NCBI GenBank assembly: GCA_963717125.1
Contig: CAVQVG010000014.1
Span: 62,001 to 126,000 of the forward strand
DNA length: 64,000 bases
Direction: 5' to 3'
Source: RYN-230 sp963717125
GTDB taxonomy: Bacteria > Actinomycetota > Actinomycetes > Streptosporangiales > Streptosporangiaceae
This document shows, piece after piece, positions 55,430 through 63,264 of the stretch. Below the pieces are notes generated by a model that saw nothing but the letters and a program-made list of their open reading frames with translations, did no database searches and was not told the origin of the DNA. The translations under genes were made by a program, and so were the position numbers. Within the stretch, counting starts at the first letter, position 1; every line of letters starts with the position of its first letter.

Positions 55430-56424
55430 CGGTACGCGCTCAGGCCGAGCCGGACCGCGAGGCCAATGCCGCCCAGCGCGATCACGACCTGGAGCACCCG
55501 GGCCGGGATGCGGCGGACGAGCGCGGGCCCGATCAGGCCGCCGATGAGGAAGCCGGCGCCCAGCGGGAGCACCGCCGCCCAGCGCACCGGGCCGAACACG
55601 GCGAAAGCCACTGCCGCGACCCCGTTGGCCAGCCCGTTGATCACGTTCTTCACCGCGTTCGTCCGGGCCAGCGGCTGGCTGAGCATGGAAATCAGCACCA
55701 CGAGCATCAGGATGCCGCCGGCCGCGCCGAAGTACCCGACATAGACGGCCACGAAGAACAGCCCGGTGAGCCGGGCCGGGCTCCGCTCCCGTCCCGGTTC
55801 CGCCGAGCCTGAGCTGCGCCAGCGGGGCCATCGCCGGCCAGCGCCGGCCGTGACGGCTGGCGCTGCGCCTGGGCCTGCGCGTGGGCCTTCGCCTGCGCGT
55901 GGGCCTTCGCCTGCGCGTGGGCCTTCGCCTGCGCGTGGGCCTTCGCCTGCGCGTGGGCCTTCGCCTGCGCGTGGGCCTTCGCCTGCGCGTGGGCCCGCGC
56001 TCGCGCCTGCGCCCGGGGCGAGGGGCCCGGCCGCCTGGCCGGTGCCCGCGGGTGCCTCCCGGGGCGTCGGCTGGAGCAGCAGCACCAGGGATGCTCCGCC
56101 GATCAGCACCGGCGCCGCGGCCTCGAACGTCCGGGCCGGGGTGAGCAGCAAGATGGCCGCCCCCGCCGCGCCGCCCAGCGCGGCGACCAGGCCGAGCCGC
56201 CGCACCCGGGCGCCCTGGCCGGCCAGTTCCGGGCGCGAGCCCGCGGCCGCGCCGACCGCGGTGAAGGACAGTGACACCGTGTTGGTCACGTTGGCGGCCA
56301 GCGGCGGCAGCCCGAGGGCGAGCAGCACCGGGTAGGAGATCAGCGAGGCCAGGCTGGCTACCGTGCTGACGACGCCCGCGGCGATCCCGGCCACCACCAG
56401 CACGAGCAGGTCGGCAACGGTCAC
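55426..56424 (-). CDS. TSUP (TauE/SafE) family membrane transporter
   Basis: GTG 56424 is the best start (VTVADLLVLVVAGIAAGVVS), giving about 332 residues; GGAG abuts it, so the exact start is uncertain. Eight membrane segments in two halves are seen, with the repeated helix-start pattern AAGVVSTVASLASLISYP and YVGYFGAAGGILMLVVLISML that defines TSUP exporters. The halves are joined by a cytoplasmic loop of about 90 residues carrying six GPRAGE hexapeptides. TSUP proteins move sulfite, sulfonates or organic acids; the substrate is not evident. Its stop overlaps the true glgB stop on the opposite strand. Confidence 0.87.
   Translation of the reverse strand: MTVADLLVLVVAGIAAGVVSTVASLASLISYPVLLALGLPPLAANVTNTVSLSFTAVGAAAGSRPELAGQGARVRRLGLVAALGGAAGAAILLLTPARTFEAAAPVLIGGASLVLLLQPTPREAPAGTGQAAGPLAPGAGASAGPRAGEGPRAGEGPRAGEGPRAGEGPRAGEGPRAGEGPRAGPGAAPAVTAGAGRRWPRWRSSGSAEPGRERSPARLTGLFFVAVYVGYFGAAGGILMLVVLISMLSQPLARTNAVKNVINGLANGVAAVAFAVFGPVRWAAVLPLGAGFLIGGLIGPALVRRIPARVLQVVIALGGIGLAVRLGLSAYR
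55872..55998. repeat. 18-base tandem repeat encoding GPRAGE hexapeptides
   Basis: CCTTCGC recurs at 55886, 55904, 55922, 55940, 55958 and 55976, exactly 18 bases apart, with identical units GGGCCTTCGCCTGCGCGT. Partial units flank the array. On the minus strand it encodes (GPRAGE)x6 then GPRAGP in the TSUP loop. Perfect DNA identity indicates very recent expansion. Confidence 0.92.
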
Positions 56425-56506
56425 CTCCCGAGCCAAGCAACAAACCGCCGGAATCGCACCGTGAGCTACCCCACACCCGGCCCCCGGCCGGCCCCGTCCC
56501 ATGAGT

Positions 56507-56546
56507 GCGGTGCATTGTGCCTCACGGGCGAGGCACAATGCACCGC
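56507..56546. repeat. Long perfect inverted repeat in a divergent spacer
   Basis: GCGGTGCATTGTGCCTC (56507-56523) and GAGGCACAATGCACCGC (56530-56546) are perfect 17-base arms around the loop ACGGGC. One more outward pair plus a wobble extends the stem to about 20. It lies between the divergent TSUP and membrane-protein genes. It is too long for an ordinary operator and has no T-run. Confidence 0.9.
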
Positions 56547-56601
56547 GCTAAGCGAGCCGCCGATGCGGGAGGATGTGTGGAGAGGGGAAGGTGGAAGAGC
56601 T

Positions 56602-57183
56602 GTGACACAGGATGCTGAAGTACATACAAATACGGCGGAGCAGGCACCGGCGGCGGCGGTGCGCACCGCGTACCACGAGGAACTCGACCCGGGCCAGCGC
56701 AGCGCGCTGCTCAGCTGGCTGTCCTTCACCGGGACGTTCACCGCGGTCCGCGGCATCACCTACAGCATCCGGGCGGGCCGCGGGCCGTTCCGCAACCTCA
56801 GCCTGGGCGGCGAGCACCTGCATCACTACATGTGGGGTATTGGCATGCTGGCCGGCATCGGCGCGATCGCGGTGCGCGGCGAGGACCGGACGAGGCGGCA
56901 CCCGGCGGTGGCGCTCAGCTACGGCGCGGCGCTGGCCCTCATCGTGGACGAGTTCGCGCTGCTGCTCGACCTCAAGGACGTCTACTGGGCCAAGCAGGGC
57001 CGGATCTCCATCGACCTGGGCGTGGGCGGGAGCGCGGTGGCCGGCTCGTACTTCGCCGCCCGGCCGATCCTGCAACGCCTGGCCCGCGACCGTGCCGCGC
57101 GGGCCGAAGGGGCGGCCCAGCCCGGCAAGCCGCCCAGCCCGCCGGCTGGCGCGGCTGGCCCCGGCCAGGCCGCCGCCCGCTGA
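56602..57183 (+). CDS. Membrane protein of unknown function
   Basis: GTG 56602 with GGAAGAG upstream gives 193 residues (VTQDAEVHTN); ATG 56563 would add 13. After a polar N-terminus, the core contains LGGEHLHHYMWGIGMLAGIGAIAV, a basic loop and YGAALALIVDEFALLLDLKDVYWAK (quoted here in part as key features: paired His then VDEFALLLD). About four hydrophobic segments are predicted. The HLHHY and DEFALLLDLKDVYW stretches are conserved in similar actinobacterial integral membrane proteins, and the His and acidic residues could bind a metal, but no function is known. The C-terminal 35 residues are Pro/Gly/Ala-rich. Confidence 0.78.
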   Translation: MTQDAEVHTNTAEQAPAAAVRTAYHEELDPGQRSALLSWLSFTGTFTAVRGITYSIRAGRGPFRNLSLGGEHLHHYMWGIGMLAGIGAIAVRGEDRTRRHPAVALSYGAALALIVDEFALLLDLKDVYWAKQGRISIDLGVGGSAVAGSYFAARPILQRLARDRAARAEGAAQPGKPPSPPAGAAGPGQAAAR

Positions 57184-57248
57184 CCCCGCCAGCCCGCCGC
57201 CCGCTCAACCCGGCCAGCCCGCCGGCCGCTGACCCCGGCCAGCCGCGG

Positions 57249-58121
57249 TTACAGCAGGTCCAGCAGCCAGCGGGGGCCGATGACGGTGGCCCCGGCGGCC
57301 ACGCAGCGGCGGCGTAGCTCGCGGTCGGCGGTCACCACCACCCGGGGCCCGCGGACGCTGGCCGCCAGCTCGGCAATCGTGTCGTCGCCGGACCGCGGGG
57401 CGGCCACCACGCGCACGCCTTCACGGTCCGCCAGCTCCGGGATGGCCGCCTTGGCCTGCCCCTCCAGCACCAGGATGTACTGCGGGAACCAGCGGTCCAG
57501 GGCGCCCGCCTGCACCCCGGGCGGCAGCGCGGTGACGCCGCGGGCGGCCAGCCCGGCCAGCTCACGCTGCAGCCGGGCCGCCGCGCCGGCCCGGTCCCGC
57601 CACCACCCGTCGGCGCGGGAGCCCATCACGTTGGCGGCGTCCACGATGATGGTCACCGGCTCGACGGCCTCACGAATGACCGGCCAGGTCACCGCGAACC
57701 CCGGATGCAGCGGCAGCGACCCGACCTGATCCACCGGCACCCAGGCCACCTGCGGCGCCTCCCGGCTGACCGCCCGGACGCCGAACGCGCGGTCCGCGCG
57801 GGCCACCAGGGTCTGGTAGGACCAGCCGCCGTGATCGTCGTCGAGCAGACCGTGGATGCGCGCCGCGCCTGGCGGCACGGCACACTCCTCGGCCGCCTCG
57901 CGCAGCGCGGCGCCGGCCGCGGACTCATGGCTGTCCCGGGCGCCGCCCGGCGGGCCCCAGGTGCCGGCGTGCTGGGTCCAGTCCGCGCGCAGCATGAGCA
58001 GCACGCTGGCCTGCCCGTCCGGCCCGGGCGCGCAGGCGAGGAGACCGGCCGCACCATGCCTCCCCCAGTGACGGTGGCCCTGAGCGCAATCGGCCCAGCC
58101 ATTGCCATCCCCTTCGGCCAT
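57249..58121 (-). CDS. NUDIX hydrolase fused to a NYN/PIN-like nuclease domain
   Basis: ATG 58121 preceded by AAAGGACG gives 290 residues. Residues 20-145 form a NUDIX domain; the NUDIX box reads GGARDSHESAAGAALREAAEE with the required Gly, Glu, Arg-Glu-x2-Glu-Glu pattern. Residues 150-290 resemble the NYN/PIN ribonuclease fold: VTIIVDAANVMGSRADGWWRD, RSGDDTIAEL and VVVTADRELRRRC supply the acidic residues at strand ends expected for metal binding. A fused housecleaning pyrophosphatase and nuclease is unusual but appears in several actinomycetes. Substrates are unknown. It is divergent from sppA by 83 bases. Confidence 0.85.
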   Translation of the reverse strand: MAEGDGNGWADCAQGHRHWGRHGAAGLLACAPGPDGQASVLLMLRADWTQHAGTWGPPGGARDSHESAAGAALREAAEECAVPPGAARIHGLLDDDHGGWSYQTLVARADRAFGVRAVSREAPQVAWVPVDQVGSLPLHPGFAVTWPVIREAVEPVTIIVDAANVMGSRADGWWRDRAGAAARLQRELAGLAARGVTALPPGVQAGALDRWFPQYILVLEGQAKAAIPELADREGVRVVAAPRSGDDTIAELAASVRGPRVVVTADRELRRRCVAAGATVIGPRWLLDLL

Positions 58122-58204
58122 TACCGTCCTTTCGGCCACCTTCGACGATAGCGCAGCCCAGGCACTCAGCTCCCCGGCTCGCGGCCGGGCCGTAAGCTGC
58201 TCGC

Positions 58205-59911
58205 ATGGTGTCTTCGACGCTGACAGACCGGATCACCACGTTCCGCCACCGGCGGACCGCTCCGCTGATCCTCGAGCTGGACCTGTCCGACGGAATCGCG
58301 GAAGAACCCCCGACCGACCCGCTGTCGGCGCTTGCGTTGATGCGCCGGCCGCGGCTGGCGGACGTGCTGGACGGGCTGCACCGGGCGCGCACCGACGACC
58401 GGGTGCGGGCGCTGGTGGCCAAGGTCGGCGGGCAACGGATGGGCCTGGCCCAGGTCCAGGAGCTGCGCGCGGCGATCAGTGCGTTCGCGGGGGCCGGCAA
58501 GCTCGCAGTGGCCTGGGCGGAGACGTTCGGCGACTTCTCGCCGGGGAACGTGCCGTACTACCTGGCCACCGCGTTCGACCGGATCTACCTGCAGCCATCC
58601 GGGGATCTGGGGCTGACCGGGATCAGCGTGCAGAACTGGTTCTACCGCGGCGCGCTGGACAAGCTGGGCATCGAGTTCCAGGTCGGCAAGCGGGAAGAGT
58701 ACAAGAGCGCGGCCGAACGATTCACCGAGCAGGGGTTCTCCGGGCAGGCCCGGGAAGAGCTGCAGCGGATGGCCGCCTCCATCGTCGAGCAGATCACCGA
58801 GGCGATCGCGCAGCGGCTGGAGATCTCCGCCGAGGCCGCCCGGGCGCTGATCGACGGCGGCCCGTTCATGGCCAGCGAGGCGCTGGACGCCCGCCTGGTG
58901 GACGCGCTCGGCTACCGGGACGAGGTGTACGCGGCGGCCCGCAAGGAGGCCGGACCGGACGCCCAGCTGCTCTACCTCAGCCGCTACCAGCGGGCGCGGG
59001 CGCTGGCGGAACGGGCCCGCTCGCTGCCGAAGCCCGGCGCGGACGCGGTCGCGCTGGTCTACGCGTCCGGGCCGATCCGGCGCGGCCGCAGCGCCCGCGG
59101 GCCGTTGCTGCGCGGCCCGATGGGCTCGGACACGCTCAGCAGTGCGCTGCGCAGCGCTACTGCCGACCACCGGGTCAAGGCCATCGTGCTGCGGGTGAAC
59201 AGCCCGGGCGGCTCGTACGTGGCCTCGGACACCATCTGGCGGGAGACCGTGCGGGCCCGCGAGGCAGGCAAGACCGTGGTGGTGTCGATGGGGGAGGTGG
59301 CGGCCTCCGGCGGCTACTTCATCGCGATGGCCGCCGACAGCATCATCGCCCAGCCGGGCACCATCACCGGGTCGATCGGCGTGCTCAGCGGCAAGCCGGT
59401 ACTGAACGAGGCACTGCAGCGGGCCGGGGTGACCTCGGACGCGGTCACCGAGGGCGCGCACGCGGACATGTTCACGGCGTCCCGCCCGTTCCGCGAGGAC
59501 GAGTGGGCCAAGATCAACAGTTGGCTGGACCGCATCTACGCCGACTTCACCAGCAAGGTCGCGGCCGGGCGCGGGATGACCCAGGAGCAGGTGCACGAGG
59601 TGGCCAGGGGCCGGGTGTGGACCGGCGCGGATGCCGCCGGCATCGGGCTGGTCGATTCGCTGGGCGGGCTGGACACCGCGCTGGAGGTGGCCAGGCGCAC
59701 GGCGGCGCTGCCCGACTCGGTCCCGGTGCGGATCTACCCGCGCAGCCACCCGCTGGACCGGGTCCGGCCGCCCGCCTCCAGTGAGGAGCGGCCGGCCGCC
59801 CGCAGCCGCCTGTTCGCCGAGGCCTGGGGCCCGGTCTGGCAGCTAGCCGCGGACGCCGGGCTGCCGTCCTACGGCCCGCTGCTGCTGCCCGGCCGGTGGG
59901 TGATCCAGTGA
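58205..59911 (+). CDS. sppA: Signal peptide peptidase SppA, 67 kDa type
   Basis: The 568-residue S49 peptidase has two tandem domains. The catalytic dyad is visible: Lys K167 in VGKREEYKSAAERFT of the first half and Ser S368 in GEVAASGGYFIAM of the second. NSPGGSYVASDTIW and GSIGVLSGKPV are the surrounding motifs. E. coli SppA has an N-terminal membrane anchor; here the N-terminus (MVSSTLTDRITTFRHRRTAP) has no hydrophobic segment, so the enzyme may be peripheral or cytosolic. Flavin reductase follows 19 bases later. Confidence 0.93.
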   Translation: MVSSTLTDRITTFRHRRTAPLILELDLSDGIAEEPPTDPLSALALMRRPRLADVLDGLHRARTDDRVRALVAKVGGQRMGLAQVQELRAAISAFAGAGKLAVAWAETFGDFSPGNVPYYLATAFDRIYLQPSGDLGLTGISVQNWFYRGALDKLGIEFQVGKREEYKSAAERFTEQGFSGQAREELQRMAASIVEQITEAIAQRLEISAEAARALIDGGPFMASEALDARLVDALGYRDEVYAAARKEAGPDAQLLYLSRYQRARALAERARSLPKPGADAVALVYASGPIRRGRSARGPLLRGPMGSDTLSSALRSATADHRVKAIVLRVNSPGGSYVASDTIWRETVRAREAGKTVVVSMGEVAASGGYFIAMAADSIIAQPGTITGSIGVLSGKPVLNEALQRAGVTSDAVTEGAHADMFTASRPFREDEWAKINSWLDRIYADFTSKVAAGRGMTQEQVHEVARGRVWTGADAAGIGLVDSLGGLDTALEVARRTAALPDSVPVRIYPRSHPLDRVRPPASSEERPAARSRLFAEAWGPVWQLAADAGLPSYGPLLLPGRWVIQ

Positions 59912-59930
59912 CCGGGGCGGCCAGCCGGAG

Positions 59931-60422
59931 GTGACCAGTTCCACCGCGGGGCTGGGCGACGCGCTGGCCGTCTTCGCCTCCGGCGTCACGCTGCTGACCA
60001 TCGCCGACGGGCGGGACGACGTCGGCGCCACGGTCAGCGCGTTCTGCCCGGTGTCCCGCACGCCACCGCTCGTCCTGGTCTCGCTGATGGCCGACTCCTA
60101 CCCGGCGGAGCTGCTCGGCCGGGTGGACCGCTTCGCGGTGACCGTGCTGGCCGCCGGGCAGCGGGTGCTGGCGGGCCGGTTCGCCGCGGCTGGCAGGCCC
60201 GGGGCCCGGCTGATGCTGGACGGTGTGCCGTACCAGCGCGGCCGGGAGTCCGGCGCACTGATCCCGGACGGCGGCCTGGCCGCGCTGGAATGCGAGGTCG
60301 CCGACCGGATCCCGGCCGGCGATCACCTGCTGGCCATCGCCGCGGTACGGCACATCCCCTACCTGGCCGAGGCGGGCCAGCCGCTGATCAGGTTCGCGGG
60401 CCGTTACCTGGCTACCAGCTGA
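59931..60422 (+). CDS. Flavin reductase-like (FMN-binding) protein
   Basis: GTG 59931 gives 163 residues. The split-barrel flavin reductase fold is recognisable: LAVFASGVTLLTIADG, VGATVSAFCPVSRTPPLVLVSL (typical FMN-binding strand and loop) and FAVTVLAAGQRVLAGRFA. ALECEVADRIPAGDHLLAIAAV is the later strand region. Members supply reduced FMN or FAD to two-component oxygenases. No oxygenase gene is adjacent except the partial dioxygenase at the window edge, which does not need flavin. It may be co-transcribed with sppA. Confidence 0.87.
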   Translation: MTSSTAGLGDALAVFASGVTLLTIADGRDDVGATVSAFCPVSRTPPLVLVSLMADSYPAELLGRVDRFAVTVLAAGQRVLAGRFAAAGRPGARLMLDGVPYQRGRESGALIPDGGLAALECEVADRIPAGDHLLAIAAVRHIPYLAEAGQPLIRFAGRYLATS

Positions 60423-60473
60423 CCGGCTTGCCCCCGCCCGGCTGACCGGCTTGCGCCCGGCTGACCGGCCTGC
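60419..60473. repeat. Three near-copies of CTGACCGGCTTGC after the flavin reductase
   Basis: CTGACCGGCTTGC occurs at 60419-60431 and 60442-60454, and CTGACCGGCCTGC at 60461-60473. The first overlaps the stop codon. Spacing is irregular (23 and 19 bases). It resembles degenerate spacer repeats elsewhere in the window and no function is proposed. Confidence 0.6.
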
Positions 60474-60634
60474 CGCCCACCGGCCCAGCGGCGTCCGGGC
60501 CAGCCGGCCGCGCTGGCTATGCTGACCTCGGCTTACCGGACGACCGGGACACCCGGCCACTTTCGGCGCACCGGCGTACCAGCCGGCCCCGGACTCCCCC
60601 CTGGCGAGCCCGCAGCGTGAGAGGCACATCCCCG

Positions 60635-61489
60635 ATGACTGGCACCGAGGTGCCGGATGGCCCGGCCAATGACGGCCCGCCACCCGCCACCAAGCTCGAC
60701 CCGAGCGTGGCCCATATCGCCCGGGTTCGCGACTACTGGCTCGGCGGCCGGGACAACTTCGCGGTGGACCGGCAGGTCGGCGAGGAGGCGATGGCCGCGT
60801 TCCCTGGCCTGGTCGACTCGGTCCGGACCACCCGGGCGTTCCTGGGCCGGGCCGTGCGCTTCCTCACGGCCGACGCCGGAGTCCGGCAGTTCCTCGACAT
60901 CGGCGCGGGCATCCCGACCGCGCACAGCACGCACGAGGTGGCCCAGTCGATAGCGCCGGATGCGCTGGTCTGCTACGTGGACCGCGACCCGGTGGTGTTC
61001 GGCCACGCGCGGGCCCTGCTGGCCAGCGGGCGGCACGGCCGCACCAGCTACTTCGAGGCGGACCTGCGGGACACCGGGAAGATCCTGGTCGAAGCGGCCA
61101 GTGTGCTGGATCTCACCCAGCCGGTGGCGCTGCTGCTGAACGCGGTGCTGCAGTTCATCCCGGACGACGCCGAACCGGGGCAGATCGTCTGCATGCTGCT
61201 CGACGCGATGCCGCCGGGCAGTTTCCTGGTGCTGTCCCATCCGGCCAGCGACCTCGGCCGCGAGGCACGGCCCGCGCCGGGCAGTCCGCTCGGCCAATTG
61301 CTGGCCGGACCGGTCACCCGGCGCAGCCACGACGAGGTGAGCCGGTTCTTCGGCGGCTTGCGTCTGCTGCCGCCCGGCCTGGTCCGGCTGCCTGAGTGGC
61401 GGCCGGGCGGGGCTGAGCCAGACCCGGCGGAGCTAACGGCCGGACCGGCCAGCGGCCCGGCGCTATGGGGCGGCGTCGGCCAGAAGTAG
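60635..61489 (+). CDS. DUF574-type S-adenosylmethionine-dependent methyltransferase
   Basis: ATG 60635 gives 284 residues (GTG 60617 possible). The N-terminal HIARVRDYWLGGRDNFAVDR is the signature of the actinomycete DUF574 methyltransferase family (SAM methyltransferase 19). FLDIGAGIPTAHSTHEVAQ near residue 90 is the SAM-binding glycine motif, with VCYVDRDPVVFGHARALLA as motif II. Large paralogous sets occur in Streptomyces and Streptosporangiaceae, and substrates are unknown; a few members are regulatory. It is preceded by a 212-base GC-rich spacer with no clear promoter. Confidence 0.88.
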   Translation: MTGTEVPDGPANDGPPPATKLDPSVAHIARVRDYWLGGRDNFAVDRQVGEEAMAAFPGLVDSVRTTRAFLGRAVRFLTADAGVRQFLDIGAGIPTAHSTHEVAQSIAPDALVCYVDRDPVVFGHARALLASGRHGRTSYFEADLRDTGKILVEAASVLDLTQPVALLLNAVLQFIPDDAEPGQIVCMLLDAMPPGSFLVLSHPASDLGREARPAPGSPLGQLLAGPVTRRSHDEVSRFFGGLRLLPPGLVRLPEWRPGGAEPDPAELTAGPASGPALWGGVGQK

Positions 61490-62033
61490 CGGCCGGTCCC
61501 GCGCGGCCAGCGGCCCGGCCCGGCCCCGCGGCCGGCTCGGCCGCGCGCGGCCGGCTCGGCCCCGCGCGGCCGGCTCGATCAGCGGCCCGGCCCGCGGCGG
61601 CCGGGGGCGGGCTGACGCCGCGAACCCGGCGAGGGCGTTGTGCACTGGGCTGTGGATTGGCCTGTGGACGGGCGGTGGACGGCCCGGGGAACGCGGGGGA
61701 AAACGGCGGGCGGCCAGTGGATTTCCTGTGGATGATCAAAGAATCTTCAAACTGCCAGCATCAGGCTCTTGTGCCGCGCGGTCGGGCCGGCGTACAACTG
61801 CTCTCACCACTGAAGACGGGCCAGCCGGGGGAGACCCCGGAACGCTGGGAGCCCTGGGTGACCGGAGCTTCCGGCGGGTACCAATGACCAGTGGGCGCGA
61901 GGCCCCTCCATCTCATACATGGAGGGGCCTCGTCGTATTGTGCCCGCTGCCAGTCACTTTCCCCGGCAGCGACACGCGAGAACCGTACCTAACTGGCCGG
62001 CCGGGCCGCAGCGTCCCGCTAGCTACAGGGTCG
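61490..62033. other. Gene-free region between methyltransferase and hutI
   Basis: About 540 bases with no believable gene. The left 130 bases are GGCCGG-rich. A cluster of TGTGGA motifs lies at 61651, 61663 and 61727. From 61740 to 61900 the sequence is more balanced and could encode a structured RNA, followed by the hairpin at 61899-61931. No family match is claimed. Confidence 0.5.
61899..61931. terminator. Strong hairpin terminator
   Basis: GAGGCCCCTCCAT and ATGGAGGGGCCTC are perfect 13-base arms with a 7-base loop, followed on the plus strand by GTCGTATT. It lies about 100 bases beyond the hutI stop on the minus strand and 410 beyond the methyltransferase stop. It could serve either gene or a small RNA. 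Confidence 0.75.
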
Positions 62034-63233
62034 TCACCTGGGCTGGGCGGCCTGCCAGGCCAGCCGCCCGGCCTGCCACACCGCGCGGACCAACGGGACC
62101 CCGGGCCGGTAGGCGAGATAAGCGTGCGACGGCGCGTCCAGCAGGACCAGGTCGGCCCGGGCCCCCGGGGACAGGTGGCCGACGTCGGTGCGGCGCAGCG
62201 CGCGAGCGCCGCCCGCGGTGGCCGACCAGACCGCCTCCTCGGTGGTCAGCCGCATCTCCCGGACGGCCAGCGCGACGCACAACGGCATGCTGGACGTAAA
62301 GCACGACCCGGGGTTGCAGTCGGTGGCCAGCGCCACCGTGACCCCGGCGGCGAGCAGCCGCCGGGCATCCGGGTACGGCTGCCGGGTGGCGAACTCCACC
62401 CCGGGCAGCAGGGTGGCCACCGTGCCGGACGAGGCCAGCGCCGCGACGTCCGCGTCGCTCAGGTACGTGCAGTGGTCCGCCGAGGCCGCGCCGGCCTGCA
62501 CCGCGAGCTGCACTCCAGGGCCCAGGCCGAGCTGGTTCGCGTGCACCCGCGGGATCAGCCCGGCGGCCCGCCCCGCGGCCAGCACGGCGGCGGCCTCGTC
62601 CGCGCCGAACGCCCCCTGCTCGCAGAACACATCGATCCAGCGGGCGCGCGGCGCGCATGCGGCCAGCATCGGCCCGCAGACCAGGTCCAGGTAGCCAGCC
62701 CGGTCGGCGGCGTACTCCGCGGGCACGACGTGCGCGCCGAGGAACGTAACCTCCGGCGTGACCTCGGCGGCGAGCTCGGCCGACCGGGCCTCGTCGGCCA
62801 CGGTGAGCCCGTAACCGGTCTTGCACTCGAGCGTGGTTGTGCCCTGGCTGAGCATCTCGCCGGCCAGCCCGGTCAGGTTGGCGCGGAGCATGGCATCGGA
62901 CGCGGCCCGGGTGGCCGCCACCGTGCTGCGGATGCCGCCGGCCTGGTACGGCTGGCCAGCCATCCGGGCGGCGAACTCGGCGCTGCGCTCCCCGGCGAAC
63001 ACGAGGTGGGCGTGCGAGTCCACGAAGCCGGGCAGCACCGTGCGCCCCGCGCAGTCCACCGCGTCGTCGGCGGCGGGCGCCCGGGCGGCCGGACCGGTCC
63101 AGGCCACCCGGCTGTCCTCGATGATCAGCGCCGCGTCGTGCTCCGAGCGGAACGGCCCGGGGCCGCCGACCGGGTCGGCACCCGGGCTGGCGTTGCTGAC
63201 CAGCTCACCGATGTTCGTGATCAGCGTGCTCAC
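62034..63233 (-). CDS. hutI: Imidazolonepropionase
   Basis: The 399-residue amidohydrolase-superfamily enzyme starts at GTG 63233. Metal and substrate motifs: VLPGFVDSHAHLVFAGERS (HxH metal site), LECKTGYGL, and FLGAHVVPAEY. RVHANQLGLG and SADHCTYLSDADV follow, and ATDCNPGSCFTSSM contains the late Asp. It opens the imidazolone ring in histidine degradation, giving formiminoglutamate. No other hut gene is present in the window; an adjacent hutF or hutG might lie beyond the right edge. The dioxygenase gene upstream is in the same direction, 31 bases away, so the two may share a transcript. Confidence 0.95.
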   Translation of the reverse strand: MSTLITNIGELVSNASPGADPVGGPGPFRSEHDAALIIEDSRVAWTGPAARAPAADDAVDCAGRTVLPGFVDSHAHLVFAGERSAEFAARMAGQPYQAGGIRSTVAATRAASDAMLRANLTGLAGEMLSQGTTTLECKTGYGLTVADEARSAELAAEVTPEVTFLGAHVVPAEYAADRAGYLDLVCGPMLAACAPRARWIDVFCEQGAFGADEAAAVLAAGRAAGLIPRVHANQLGLGPGVQLAVQAGAASADHCTYLSDADVAALASSGTVATLLPGVEFATRQPYPDARRLLAAGVTVALATDCNPGSCFTSSMPLCVALAVREMRLTTEEAVWSATAGGARALRRTDVGHLSPGARADLVLLDAPSHAYLAYRPGVPLVRAVWQAGRLAWQAAQPR

Positions 63234-63264
63234 GGCAGCTCACGCTACCGGGCGAGCGGCCGGG

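Noticed and set aside
55430..55812. The extended end of the glgB frame as a real GlgB C-terminus
   Set aside because: The family C-terminus is found in the +1 frame ending at 55429. The extension is antisense to the TSUP gene and has no motif.
55872..55998. CRISPR-like or regulatory tandem array
   Set aside because: The 18-base units are contiguous, have no spacers and encode an in-frame hexapeptide repeat in a transporter.
61651..61735. TGTGGA cluster as a replication origin with DnaA boxes
   Set aside because: The motifs match the actinobacterial box TTGTCCACA (reverse TGTGGACAA) only partly, spacing is short, and no dnaA, dnaN or other origin gene is near.
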